DNA from: Polydactylus sextarius
Lineage: Eukaryota; Chordata; Actinopteri; Polynemidae
Assembly (NCBI GenBank): GCA_016801845.1
Contig: CM028906.1
Location: 7,440,501-7,504,500 of the forward strand
Direction: 5' to 3'
Length of the DNA: 64,000 nt
Shown: piece after piece, positions 26,691-38,821 of the stretch
Layout: each line of letters starts with the position of its first letter
How positions within the stretch are numbered: position 1 is the first letter of the stretch
Notes under the pieces: generated by a model
The model's database searches: none
Seen by the model: only the letters and a program-made list of their open reading frames with translations
What the model was told of the DNA's origin: nothing
Translations under genes and position numbers: made by a program

Positions 26691-27530
26691 CTCATCTTCA
26701 TTTGTTGCATCTCCTGTTCAACACCCAAACTCTCCTTTTGAAAAACGATCTGGTTTCTGTCGCAGAGAAAACAAGGCAGCTTTATCTCCTCCTGTCAATT
26801 CGATGAGCTGAAAGTGACTATTTAAAACTTCAAACACGTCTCCCTCTAAGAGCGTCGCTCTACAAAATGTTGCTTTTGTGCTATGGAGACCAGACCTCTC
26901 AGTTCCACCCTTTTATTTCTGTTTTTAACACCTTGCTTGAGACAAAAGATAACGGATGAAAAATGGCTGTATACCTCTGACTGGATCAAGAGGAGGTCAG
27001 ACAATGAGGCTTTGTGGCAGCTATAGCCTCCACAGTTCAATAAAATGCTTTGATATGAGGAATAATGTCTGTGTGTGTCAAAGAGAGAGAAAGAAAAAAG
27101 AAGAAAGAAAAAGAGATGAAAGAGTCACATTTAATGTCTCCAACAATTTGGGGTTGTCTGATGAAGGCCTCCATTTTCTTTATGCGAAAGTATGGTTTGG
27201 TTTCGGTCACAAATGCTGCTGATACCACAGGTTGTAGATGACGTGTGTGCAGCCGATTAGAGCAGGAGTAATTATACTTAAAAAAAGATGAAAGGCTTCA
27301 GAGCTGCTCCATTGCCTTTCGTTTCTATGATTAATAATCTCCAATTATTTTATGAATAGCTTGGCCAGTAAACAGGAGGACATTTTAAAGAAACAGCGCA
27401 AACTAAGAATACAGATGCATCACACATCATCTCTGGCAAAAGTTGAGGAACATCTTAAAACTAACTGATATCTGTTTAGGTATTTTGTACAAGTAGAAGG
27501 ACAAACCGTATATTTATGGTGGAAACGCCT

Positions 27531-27765
27531 TTTTCATTTCTGGCTCTAAGGATGGCAATGATGGTTGGTCTGGCGGTCGTGTCACCACTTTAGTCCAGAC
27601 TGAAATATTTCAGTGATTATTGAATAGATTACTGTAAAAATATTTTTACAGGCATATCTATTGGTCTCCACATCCTGCACGTTTCAACAACGATCACTGA
27701 ATTCATACAGCACCATCATTAGGTGAAAACGTCAGGTTGGCATCTTGACATGAATCTAAAAACAC
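27531..27765. mobile_element. Perciform-type interspersed repeat
   Basis: Diverged copy of a repeat common in perch-like fishes. Recognisable parts are CACTTTAGTCCAGACTGAAA, then TATTGAATAGATTACTG, then ACCATCATTAGGTG, in the order of the family consensus that I remember. It is non-coding. Confidence 0.5.
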
Positions 27766-30568
27766 ACTTTGGCCTTTTCTATTAAAAACATTTCAAGAAA
27801 TGTCAATGCACTTTTAGTTCAATGAACAGCCCCATTTTGCCTCACAGGTTTGGAATAGATACTTAGTCTTAGATCAGTCTTTAAATGGACACAGACGAGT
27901 GAACATGTTGTCTGGTTCATTACAGCGTCGCCAACGGCTCATTCTTTACACTGATTCCTGTTACTTTAAATGCCATCAATGGGATTTTAAATGCTTAAGA
28001 TTTCTGACAGGCCCATCCCAGTGTTACACAGGCTGCTTGAATGGTTAAAGAACAATGGTTAAAACACACTTCATCTGCAAAATTTCTGCTTTCTATGTCG
28101 CTCTCCTTTCCCCACGTCAGTGCATTTGTTTGAGTTTTTGAGATGTGGATTCCTCACAGCTTCACCTCAGTTCATCTTTTATCAGTTAAAACACTGTAAC
28201 CTGTTTGGATAGTGTATATGTTTGGGCCTTTGGGTCAGTTTAGCTGCATCTAGAGACAAAAAAATAACAAGACTTGTCTTTATATGAAGCAAACACATTT
28301 CCACGAGATCTGAAAAGAGCTGAATAGACAGCGAGGGGGAAAATAGTGTGTTCATCAGGAGGAGAGGGCGGAGACTCCCAGAGTCTCTCTCTCTTTCTCT
28401 CCCAGCGAGAGGAAACCTGAGCAGGGTCGGTACCGCGCTGGAATCTACCGCACTGGCATCCACCAGAGCCAAAACCTCATTCTGGAAGTTTGGAAAGCAG
28501 AGTGGAGTGACAGCATTTCCTGCATGCATCCATTTAGAGTCCCACAATATGGAAAACATTTAGACCTCTTAAAGAAGAAAAGTCAAGTCGTACATTGGTT
28601 GCGTTGTGTGATTTTCTTTTCTTTTTTCCTTTTTTTCCGGTGGTATTTTGGGTAAATGCAAGTTTTGTAAAGGAAACCTTTTATCTGCGAACAATAACAA
28701 ATTGAAAACATAAGGGGAGCTGGTTTGATACTTGATTGTGTGGTCTCTGGGTGGAATTGTTCTTTGTTATGCGTTTGTAGAATAAGTTGCATTAAAGCCT
28801 CTATGAAAGTTGTCAAACATCCTGTGTCTCTGTGAAAATGCACTGCAGCTTTTGTCTGGGTGGTGTGGCTTTAAGCCAAGATAACCAGGCATGATATTTA
28901 CACCAACCACCATTCAACCACCATTTAACCACCATATGTTGTATACATTTTCATTGTTTTCAAAACTGTAACTGCATCAATTTTTAAAGGTATGTGGGGA
29001 ACACTAAAATGACATGTTAGTCCTGGCACGGATGAGGTTATTTGACTTCCTGCTCGTTCCTGATCGTTTTTACTCAGTATGTAAGAGAGTGTGTTGGCTA
29101 TGAGACAATCCATTCAGCATTTACAAACATGACAAAGTCACTGAGTGAGGTTCCATGTATTGTAGCTTATCAGAGGCCTGACCACACAGGAAAAAGGCAG
29201 TTTCTTTTCTCAGGAACATTGACTAAAAGTTCAAATTGTGCAAACAAAAAAATGTGTGACAATCGTTAAAATCACATGGTCGTCCTGTTTCACACAGGAT
29301 GACACACTTTTCTTGTTCCCCAAGGGTGAAGGTGTTAATCATGTACGGCCACTGCTTATTTCCAAGCTGTTACCAATGATCAAATACTGAGATTAACTTG
29401 TGTAAGCCCTCAATTTAAAAGATGTATGTGAAAGTTTATTAAATTTATAATGTAGCTGCAGTGTGTTCGGTATTTGAACACATAAATCACTGATTTTTCC
29501 GTGGTTTTAAAAGCTATTTTATGAGGTATAGACAAGTACTTACTTGCAGTCACATGAGCTTATGTAATACCACCACAATCAGTTCAGACAACATGGCCTT
29601 TTTTGTGTTAAGTATTACATTTTCTAACCAATAAATATGAAGAAAAATTTCTGCTGAACACATCTACTAATATTTACTCCTGGCACCGAGAAACAGGATT
29701 AAACATCATTATTATGTTTTTGCTTTGGCAACTGAAAGCTGAAGGTTTAAAGATTAGGAAAGACTTGTAGTCCTGTCATATGGAAAACCAAATTAGAAGA
29801 ATATAAGATGTTGTAAGAGACATGGTTATTTTTATGGAGATGATCGTATTAATCTTCCCTGATGTTGTCACACTAATCATCTTTCATCCAACCAGACACA
29901 AAAAAAGTCACAAAATCATAACATTTATAAAGGTTTACTGAAATTCAGAGACACTGGGTGTAGGGAGTCTTATCTTTAAGGTGTAATGAGATGTAGACAA
30001 AAAATGACATCATTTCTGAATTTCTAATAAAAATGACCTTTAATAAGCTCATTGTTTCACTTAACAATATCAAATATGTTGAAATATGCTTAAAAAAAAG
30101 TTTAAAATATCAAATAACATATCAAATATGAGTTTGCTTCAATGTGTAAGTGTGAGAACGCTTGTGGCAGAAGACTGAGTAAATGTTACTGTCGGCTTAG
30201 TTACAAGCAGCAAAAAGATTCAATATTGACATATGTTAATTGCATGGAGTGTGTGTAAACGCTTCACAGCTAATTAAAGAGTTCAGAGATGGACATTTTT
30301 AAGACAAAAACCATTACATACATTTTGTGTCAGCTCCTTTTCCATGACCTTTTCCAGCTTTTTTCTGCCTCTCAGTCAGACCAAAACTATTTAGAGGAAA
30401 GCGTCAGGTGAACTGGAAGAAAGAGCTCTTTGGGTGATCTAAGGGGTTAAATGGGAGTCGAAGAGTCTCTTGGCTGCTATTCAAGAGGCGAGCAGCTTCA
30501 GGCAGTACTGGTTGCGGCTCACAGCAGCTGAAAGAGAAGGCTGTCTCCAACACCCCCCCCCCTCCTCT

Positions 30569-30570
<2 letters not shown>

Positions 30571-30600
<30 letters not shown>
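30571..30600. repeat. CA microsatellite
   Basis: CA run preceded by a C-rich tract in the intergenic region. Confidence 0.96.
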
Positions 30601-30603
<3 letters not shown>

Positions 30604-32867
30604 CTCACACCCCCCTTCTGTGTCTCTGTCTCCATATAATTACACTATGGCTGACAGACATGGTGCTTAAAGTAACAAAACAAAGACAGACTGGAAAATA
30701 AACAGCACCTCAGTCATTTGCTGAAAGGATGAGCGGAGATGCGTTCATCGCTGCGTTTGATACTAATATTTAAATACAGTCAAGAAATACTTTATATTGA
30801 AAGCAGAATCACAGTATTGTCTTGAAAAAAATAACAGCAGCAATCAGTCATCTATCACGTGGCATGAAACTGACAGAAGATTTTATGTCTGTGTGAATAC
30901 AATGTTTATATGTATGTGTGTGTGTGCTGGTTAAGAAGAAGAAATCCACACACATATACTGAACTTGGTAATCACATGGGTAATTAAGAAAGAAACACTT
31001 TTCTGGCACTAGAGGGAGACCTACTGTCATCTCATTAAACGTAATAACAATGGAACATTTGTGTTTGGTTAATTGAAATTTCAATTAATAACAGGAATTT
31101 GGACTTGTGATCAAATAAAGGGTTGAAATACAACAATTAAGCTACAATAATGGTCTTTTTTGGCCACTTGAAGGCAAATGTATTTGCTAACAGTTTCTTA
31201 TTTACATGTCCTGCAGTGGTGAAGTAACATTGGTAGTTATGGCTCTGGTAAAACTTACATTCACTGTCTTTTAGCTTTGGAATCTGCTAGTTTTTGAGCA
31301 GTTTTTAAAGCGGCAACAGTGAATCAAAATAGTAAATTTATGCTAGTGATTTGCTGAAACAATTAAATTAATTGTTTGTAAGTAATCACTTGTTTGCAGT
31401 TGCCAGTGTAACAACTGTTTTCTTACCAGTCTAAATGAAACTTTATGAGTTTTGCATCAAACTTCATTCCTTTACTCCAGTGGTGGACAGCAATGCCAAT
31501 GTTAACTGGTGTTTTGCTTCTATTTCTATTAATTCTATGCATCTACAGAAATTAGTGCGCTAACCAGCTAGCCCTGGTCTAGATGCTGCCATATTGTCAC
31601 TTTCCAAAAGTGAATCGCTAACACATTAGTGTCCAGTCTGCTGTAAGAATAAAAGTTGTTCAGAAAACATATTTTTATACTGCATAGTGTGTGTACTGTA
31701 AACACAAAAAATGCCACAGGCTCTGTGTAAGCACCATCACCACAACCTGAAGAAACCTCTAATGCTACACCTAACGCCTGTGCTCTTCTTGCAATAACAA
31801 AAGAAAATGTCTGCTTTGAAAAAGGTCTCATTAGGCCAAATTTTGAATCCAAATCAACTATACTCAAAATATAATTGGAGAGTGTCAGTCAACTCATTAA
31901 ACATATTCTTTTTGAAGAATAATTCACAAACGTTATCCACAAAGTACAGTCTGCCTAATGCGTTTATGTGGCATTTACTTCGTTAAAAGCACCTGATTTA
32001 ATTCAGCTTATTTAGCTTTAGGTTGTTTTTTCAGCCACAAAGTCCCAACCTTCATGCCTGAGGTGCGGCGTCTCATTCTCAAATCATGTCAAATTAAGAG
32101 AAATGAAACTTTCTCAGTGATAAATCCACTGCTGAAGGGCCTGACAATAAAGAATGACACAAACAGAACATTTACTCTGTCCATCATGCTGGGTAGACTG
32201 TACAGGCACATTGGTTTTGGTTTGGCAGAGTTTCACAGAACATATCATTTTGATGTTTACTGGTTGCCTCTGTTTATTTTACAGTAACTGTAGTAAGTAA
32301 CTTAACTAAGTTCATTATAGATCATTCTGACATAAATTTATCTTCACTATTGAAAATACTTATGGGATAAAAGAGACTAAGCAGCTTTGACCTCTGTGTA
32401 ATTTTTGTTTACTCTTCACATAGTGATGACTCTGCAAATACTCTCTGTGTTTACAGAACAATAACTTCAAACTTTCACTTTGGCTGATTTGTTTGTTTGT
32501 CAGTCTGAAATTTTTTTCAAAGTTTTTTTCAAGGAATTTTTAAGGAACCACATCAATAATCCTGCAAACACTCGCCAAGATCTTTAGTAGGATCTAAGAC
32601 TGAGTGATTTTTTTCTGCCAGATGTTGCAATTACGATTCAGTTTTTTTTTTTTTTTTTAAGTTGAGCTTAAGTTTAATATTGACTTTGTAATAAATATAA
32701 AACCTGTCATCAAGCATTATCACAAGACTCCATCTGAACTCATCTATACTCTAATGCAAGGATGAGAACATAGATATCAAATAACTGCTACTGCTGCTGA
32801 AAGTGTTTATTTCTTTTAATTAACAGGAACATTGGTCAAGTTGTTTCCTGACACTTTTTAGCTACTA

Positions 32868-33415
32868 GCTGTGTTTCCCCCAAGTAAGTCCCGGGTAATG
32901 TTCAGGGATCAGGACCATCCTCCCACTCCACCAAGGGTAAGACCCCAACCCAGATGACTTTGCTGATTGCTTCATTGCATAATTGTTAAAAAACTACATA
33001 CTGCAGTCTGTGTGTGTATGTGTGATTGGAAACGCAAACCGTTCGTTCACATTGGAAAAAATTAATTAATTAATTTGTAGTGGCCAAATTTTGCAAATTT
33101 TCAAGATTCTCTGGTGGTCCGCCACACATTGGTCAGTAAATGGGAAACCCTGTGGGTTTCAGATGGTTTCAACTGTGTCGCTTCGTTTACTGTCTTGAGT
33201 TACAACCAATCACCACCGAGTCATCCTAAAGCCCCAGCCAAGAACTTCTCGGGGGCCAAACAGAGTACCTACGTACCTAACAGAGGACCTATGCCTAGGC
33301 AGTAACACTTTTAGGCCCCGAAAAAGTTCCTGAGTTTGCCCCTGGGAACTGTGGAGACCAGTGCCAATGGGCAAATTCCCATAATATTACCTGTGGTTCC
33401 CAGTGGAAACGAAGC
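32868..33415. mobile_element. Possible MITE-like element
   Basis: A block of about 550 bp bounded by GCTGTGTTTCC on the left and GGAAACGAAGC on the right, which are imperfect inverted ends. The internal sequence includes TTAGGCCCCGAAAAAGTTCC, of the kind I associate with non-autonomous DNA transposons in fishes. There is no coding capacity. The exact family and target duplication are undetermined. Confidence 0.4.
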
Positions 33416-33821
33416 TATTCACTCCTCCTGCTGCTGATGTTGGAACTGATTTATCATGTTGCCCTATGATGTGGCAGCTGCTTCACAACAGTATTAGCAT
33501 TTTTACCATCTTTTGATGAAAAGCTGTTTTCTTGAAGCTAAAAAAAATCCTCAGTTCTTTGCAAAGAACTCACTTCTTGTTGATGGGTGGACACGCTGAT
33601 GCTCTGGGTCTCTCTGATTAATTAGCACGGCAGGAGCTTGTAATTGGTGATCAACATGGTCACAAAGACGGAATCAACTTGTAGGACACTGTTTCAAACA
33701 GGTAAGATGTGTTGGATAACTAATCTACAGGTGAAATCTTATCGATTTAGTAATTGCAAATCAACTCAAATCATGATTTCTCTTCCACGTTGATATGATG
33801 TATCAAGTCATTTCAGCAGAT

Positions 33822-34490
33822 CTGTCAGCTGTTTGTGTCTTGTTCTAATAAAGATGGTCTACTGGATTGAAATCTGGTGACTGGGGAGTTTCATTCTTCT
33901 CTTTGTCATGTTCACAAAACCAGTTTTAGACAACTTTTGCTTTGTGACATGGTGATATCATGTTGGAAGGAAAAAAACAAAGTCAAGAACAGCACAGATA
34001 GGCTGTGGCAGTCAAGCCATAATCAATTGTTAGTAAGAAATCCAAGAAAAGAAAACATTCCCTGAGCCACTATATTTCTGCTGCTGTAGCCCATCTACCT
34101 CAAGGTTTGACTTGTTTAGATGCTTTTCTGTTCACTGAAGATATAAAAGGTGGCTATCTGAGTTACAGCTCCGACAAGTCTGGCAGCTCTCCTCTGAGAT
34201 CTCAATTTTTTTTTTTTTTGCACCATTATGAGTTAAACTCCTGAGACAGTGGTGTGTGAAAATCCAAAAGATCAGCAGTTTCAAAAAAACTCAGACCAGC
34301 CTGTCTGGCACCAGCAATCATGCCTCAGTGAAAGTCACTGAGATCATTTTTTTTCTCCTATCTGATGTTTGCTGTGAACATTAACTGAAGCTCCTTACCT
34401 GTATCTGCAACATTTTATGCATTACACTATTGCCACATGAAGGGCTGACTGGATCATTGCATGAAGGAGCAGGTGTAAAACGTTCGTTTC
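33822..34490 (-). mobile_element. Decayed Tc1/mariner transposon remnant
   Basis: A fish Tc1-like DNA transposon, badly decayed, with the transposase on the minus strand. Translating leftward gives an N-terminal piece near 34335-34225, DLSDFH then a stop, then GMIAGARQAGLSFFETADLL, which matches the helix-turn-helix start of Tc1-type transposases. A middle piece near 34190-34150 reads RAARLVGAVTQIAT. C-terminal pieces near 33985-33870 carry PCHKAKVV and PQSPDFNPVDH, the degraded PCHKA and SPDLNPxEH signatures of the DDE domain. Stops, frameshifts, a T tract at 34207-34221 and a central deletion break it. The ends are approximate and inactive. It could not transpose itself. Confidence 0.88.
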
Positions 34491-37400
34491 TCAAGTGCTC
34501 AATTATCATAATAGGTTTGCAGCTTTCCATTTCCTGGTTTCACGTCAGGGAGACACTATACTTAGGACTTGTCTGTCATAATTGTTTGGTTATAAGGATG
34601 ACATTAATAAACTCTGATGTTCCAGTGGCAACAAGACAGTGAAGAGTCGTCTGAGCTGTCTGCGGTTTCACACAAGGGGGCTCGCTAACAGCAGAGGTAT
34701 CGATCCATATGCACTCTGAGCAGCAAAGTGACAAAACACTGTCAAGTTGATGATGGTGTGATGAGAGAAGATTGTGGCTTCTGAGGTTGGAGTGTTTTCC
34801 TCTGGTGATCACATGTTCTGAACTGAATTCTCATGTGAAAAACTGGTGACAATAGTCTACATATATCACCACACCCTGATGTGAAACTGGCTCGAGACTT
34901 TCAACCAACGCAACGCTTCCCGTCAGCCTGGTGTTACTGTAAGTTTAGTTAAATCAGTTTCAGATTGATTCAGATGTTGGCTGTAGTTTATCAACTTTAA
35001 TTGGATCCTAAATGATTCAAACATGCTGTCTGTATTTGTTTAGCCCTGTAAACACTTTCTGTACACATTTGCTCAGTCTCACTCCAAATTCAGTCGACAC
35101 AGAAGACCATAAATGTGTTTTTCACATTTTATCCCACTTATTATGAATCACAGAAACACATCAAAGCTAATTACTGTGTTTTGCAAACCATGTTGCCATG
35201 ATTGATTTAGAAATTTAAATCTATTTATCTATTGGATTCTCTGAGTCTAAATTAATATAATATTGACAATTCCCAGAGAGACCATCGAGTATCATGGTTT
35301 TGACTCCTCAGATTAGATCACACAATCATATTGAAACAATGCCAATAATAATGAAACAAAATAAAGTAAAGATTAGAGGAGCACCTCTTGTTAATCTCTT
35401 TGCAAACCTTTCAGATGTAATTTGTAGAATCCCTGATCTAAACTATGTATTTGAAAATGATCTATAAAATTGTAGCGTATAAATTGCTGTTGAGGAGTTA
35501 AAACCCTGGTATCATCCTTTAAGTAATCGCTCATCTTGTTTGGAGCAGCAACAGAAAATGTCTTCCATTAATTACCCATGCCTGATGTATTCATTAACAT
35601 AATTATAACATCATAATCTGGACAGGGATAATTATACGGTGAAGGGGTGGAGCTCGTGAGCCAGTGGCAGAATTAGCCCGTTTTCCTTCAGTTCACAGTG
35701 AGGTCAGTGCACACCACAGCTCCGAAGCCGAGGGCCAGAAACCCTCCTCCACTGCTCACTGCCTGGGATCCATTTCGTCGTCTCCATGACTCTGAATCCT
35801 GACAAAGGAAAACAAAAAACAAAAGACAAGAGACAGGGAGGCAGGGGTGTTTTCAGATGAGAAAACCAAAAAAAAAAAGAGAGAGAGATGGAAAAGAAAC
35901 ATGGTAAGTTTTTGGACTAGTCCTGCCAGCGGCAACTCTCCCACCCCAACCCCTCCCCTGAATCCTTCCATTGTACCCTAACCACAAATCCCACACTTTG
36001 CCTGGAAAAGCAGAGAGGAGAATTGACTGAAATATACATTGGAATTTTTGGGGGGTGTTTGGGAATTTGCAGGACTTTTATAAAAGGTTTTATTCAGTTC
36101 TGCGTGTTGTCATACACAAATACGAGTTTAAAACTAGATACGTGTGCTTCCAAAACACAACTCTGGCTGTGTCTTTGTGTCCTTGAAGCTACGCCATCTA
36201 TTTTAAGTTTACGCTGCAACCGTACTGTAACACTGGAGTTTTTTTCTGAAATGCTGTAGTGCTTCATTTTTCCTCAGGAGTGCTGCAACTTTGTAATCAG
36301 GCCTTCTTTACTTTTCAAGTTAAAGTTAATTACAGGTTTCAGTGAGCAGTCTGCAGAAGTTCAGGGTCAAAATAAAAATGCCTGAGCTGAGCTGAGCGAG
36401 GTGCTGCTGCTGCTTTTTAAACATACGTTTCTAGAAAGGTTATAGCTTTTTAACTGCCTTTTGCTGCTCATATTACTTTTTCATCTCACTGTGTTTGCTC
36501 CTCAACCTCTTCAAACTCCAAATATGAGTTTCCATAAATAATTGTGTTGTTGAAAGACTCTAACAGGTTGCCATTACGCTATAAACACAGAACTTTCTCC
36601 TACCAGAGTCGGTTTGGGCCTGAGTGCCCTGCTGTGGTTTGTTGTGTAATCTCTCAGTTATGCACTTAATTTTCTTACCACTGGCACTGTGACGCCTTTC
36701 ACTGTTTTCCATTGCCGCTGGTTCCTTTTAGCGCCAAGGAGATAGTTAAAACTTGATTATGAGTTACATAGTTTTAAAAAATGCTCAATGGAGGACACAA
36801 ACATGCATGGAAGTTCAGACTCTGTAATCAAGTCTGATCTAAGCTCAATGATGCACTTACTAAATTACTTAATTTGCAGCACAACTTTTAGCTCCATCTC
36901 AAGCCTTTATTTTTATGTTTTACTTGATAAAGTGGTGCTAAACCAACACAGTTTGATAGCACCACCAGCACCGGCTGTATAGTCCTTGATTAGATGATGT
37001 TGTGATTTAGTTAGTTACAGTACATAATACAGTTACTGTATTTTGATCCATTGATTTACTTTGTGATACGAGTGACGACAGGCTGCACACATACTTTCAG
37101 GACTGAAGTCACACAAGATAACTGTATTTACTATGATGGAGAGAGCCGATCACAGTGTTGAAGCTGAGATGACTTTGTCAGAAGTAAGATACTGAAGAAG
37201 ATAACGGAACGTTTCTTCAAACCTCTAAATATTTAGACTTCACTTATCTCCAATCTCCACTGGAATTAAGAACAGAAGCAGAAAAATCTTGTCAAAATCT
37301 TGTTTTCCTCTTTCAGGTCATCATGAAATCAATTTTTTAAAGTTGTGTTGTATGTAAATTGTGTGTGTTTTTTTTTAATCAATTAGTTGCTCACTGTGTC

Positions 37401-37809
37401 AAATGAGGGTCAAAGTTCAAAATAAAAGATGTTGCGTTTTTTGTCATTACTAACCAGGAAAACTAACAAATATTCACATTTCAGAAACCGGTGACAGAAA
37501 AATGTGGCTTCTGCTTAAAATTGTTGCTGATTAATTTTCTGTCATTGTTCAAATCAATTAATCAACCACTCATATTAGCTATACAGTTATAGCTAGCATA
37601 CAGCTATACAGAGAAGAGCTGGACAGCACTGGTTGGTTTCTTGGCATTTGGAGATTCAAACTGACATATACAGTGAAAGTTAACATTTGTTTGTACACAA
37701 CCATCAGAAAGTTAACCATCTCTTGATGGTTAATTTCACCATGAATGCCATATAACACCCAGTACATGTTTGAATAATCTCATAACAATTACTGGAGACC
37801 ACCACAGAC

Positions 37810-38168
37810 GCCTACATTTAATACAAATACTTTATTGACAATGTGTGTATGGCATATGTTTTGATGGAATTCATAAATCATGAGAACACAAACCAGCTTT
37901 GTCTTATTTTTACAGTTTATACCTGCAAAATGACACTGAGAATCTGTAATGCATTTATAGAATCAAAAGTGCATATTCTTGTTCCTTTTTTATTTTGTCC
38001 ATATACACATTACACTATACATAAATAATTGCATTGTAAAAATGACTCAAGTATTTACATGTATAATATATTTTATATAATATATAAATTTTATATTAAA
38101 TCTAGGTAGATTACATTTAGGATACTCGGTCAGGAAACCTCATGTGAGTCCGTGAGTGTGTTTGTGTG
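37810..38168 (-). other. smad6: smad6 3' UTR
   Basis: Sequence between the smad6 stop codon and the likely cleavage site. AATAAA lies on the minus strand at 37836-37831, followed downstream by a GT-rich stretch (CTGTGGTGG) expected of a functional poly(A) site. A second AATAAA at 37994-37989 could give a shorter end. The UTR is strongly AU-rich around 38060-38105 and contains TGTAAATA at 38059-38052, the consensus Pumilio-binding element. The boundaries are inferred. Confidence 0.6.
37831..37836 (-). terminator. smad6: smad6 polyadenylation signal
   Basis: Canonical AATAAA on the minus strand about 335 bp after the smad6 stop codon, with a GT-rich element about 30 bp further on. It is the best candidate for the end of the transcript; cleavage is expected near 37810. 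Confidence 0.6.
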
Positions 38169-38821
38169 CTATCTGTGGTTGTTGAGTAGCACCTCCAGCC
38201 AGCAGGGGCAGGAGGTGATGAACTGTCTGGAGTAGCACGGCCCCCATCCTTTAGCAAAGCTAATGCGAACACTGTGGGGATCCCAGGGCCCCTCCTGGCT
38301 CTCAGGCTTCACACCATGCTCAGCCATCCAGCTGGAGTGCTCATAGTCAAACACCTTGAGGGAGAAGCCCGGCATCACCCTCTTCACGCTCAGCCCTCGA
38401 GCACTGGGTGGGTCCAGAGTGGGTGAGTGGACAAACACTGGGTGCTGGCTGCGGTTGTACACCCACACTCCGTCCGGCTCACGGCTCAGCACAATGCCAA
38501 AGCCAATTTTACTGCGTATCTGTTGCACACTGCTGCTGCTGCTGCTACTGCTGCTCCCTCCACTTCCATGGCTGAGACGTCCATGAAGTCCCGATGAAGC
38601 GCCATGGCCGCCTGGGTCGTCGCGGCGGCTGTGGTAGGCATTGGCGTGGAGCTGGCCGAGGCAGAGGCCCGTGCCTTGAGGTAGGTCGTAGAAGATGCTG
38701 AGCGAGGGCTCGTAGGCTGGATAAAGGCGACCCACTCGTGTGCGCTGTTCCCAGTAGGCAACGCTGCACCAGTGAGAGCGATGACTGCCAGAGGTCGAGG
38801 AGCCGAGGGAGGTACCAGTGT
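38169..38821 (-). CDS. smad6: smad6 coding exon 4 (MH2 domain and stop)
   Basis: Terminal coding exon for residues 293-508 plus stop, entered through a TTCTTCCCCTCAG acceptor in phase 1. The MH2 domain begins near residue 307 with SHWCSVAYWEQRTRVGRLY and ends with RISFAKGWGPCYSRQFITSCPCWLEVLLNNHR, nearly the human SMAD6 C-terminus. There is no C-terminal SSxS phosphorylation motif, as expected for an inhibitory Smad, so receptors cannot activate it. Between LGQL (346-349) and RSKIGFG (394 on) are 44 residues where human SMAD6 has 12. This insert is rich in Gly, His and Ser and includes nine consecutive serines encoded by AGC/AGT codons. No convincing intron explains it and the frame stays open, so it looks like a true in-frame expansion. 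The open frame runs 40 bp upstream of the acceptor, but that part is intronic. Confidence 0.97.

Larger units (their letters stand above)
16563..37809. other. Intergenic region between smad6 and smad3
   Basis: About 21 kb between the smad3 promoter and the smad6 3' end, with no gene that I can recognise. It contains microsatellites (19.2, 20.4, 21.4, 23.0 and 30.6 kb), a large hairpin at 22.9-23.1 kb, a T31 tract with repeat flanks at 26.6 kb, a perciform-type repeat at 27.5 kb, a MITE-like block at 32.9-33.4 kb, a decayed Tc1 element at 33.8-34.5 kb, and complex blocks at about 18.83-18.96, 23.95-24.15, 28.34-28.56 and 35.64-35.80 kb. Confidence 0.75.

Noticed and set aside
28182..28559. Open frame of 125 codons on the minus strand
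   Set aside because: No family resemblance. The underlying island is kept only as a possible regulatory block.
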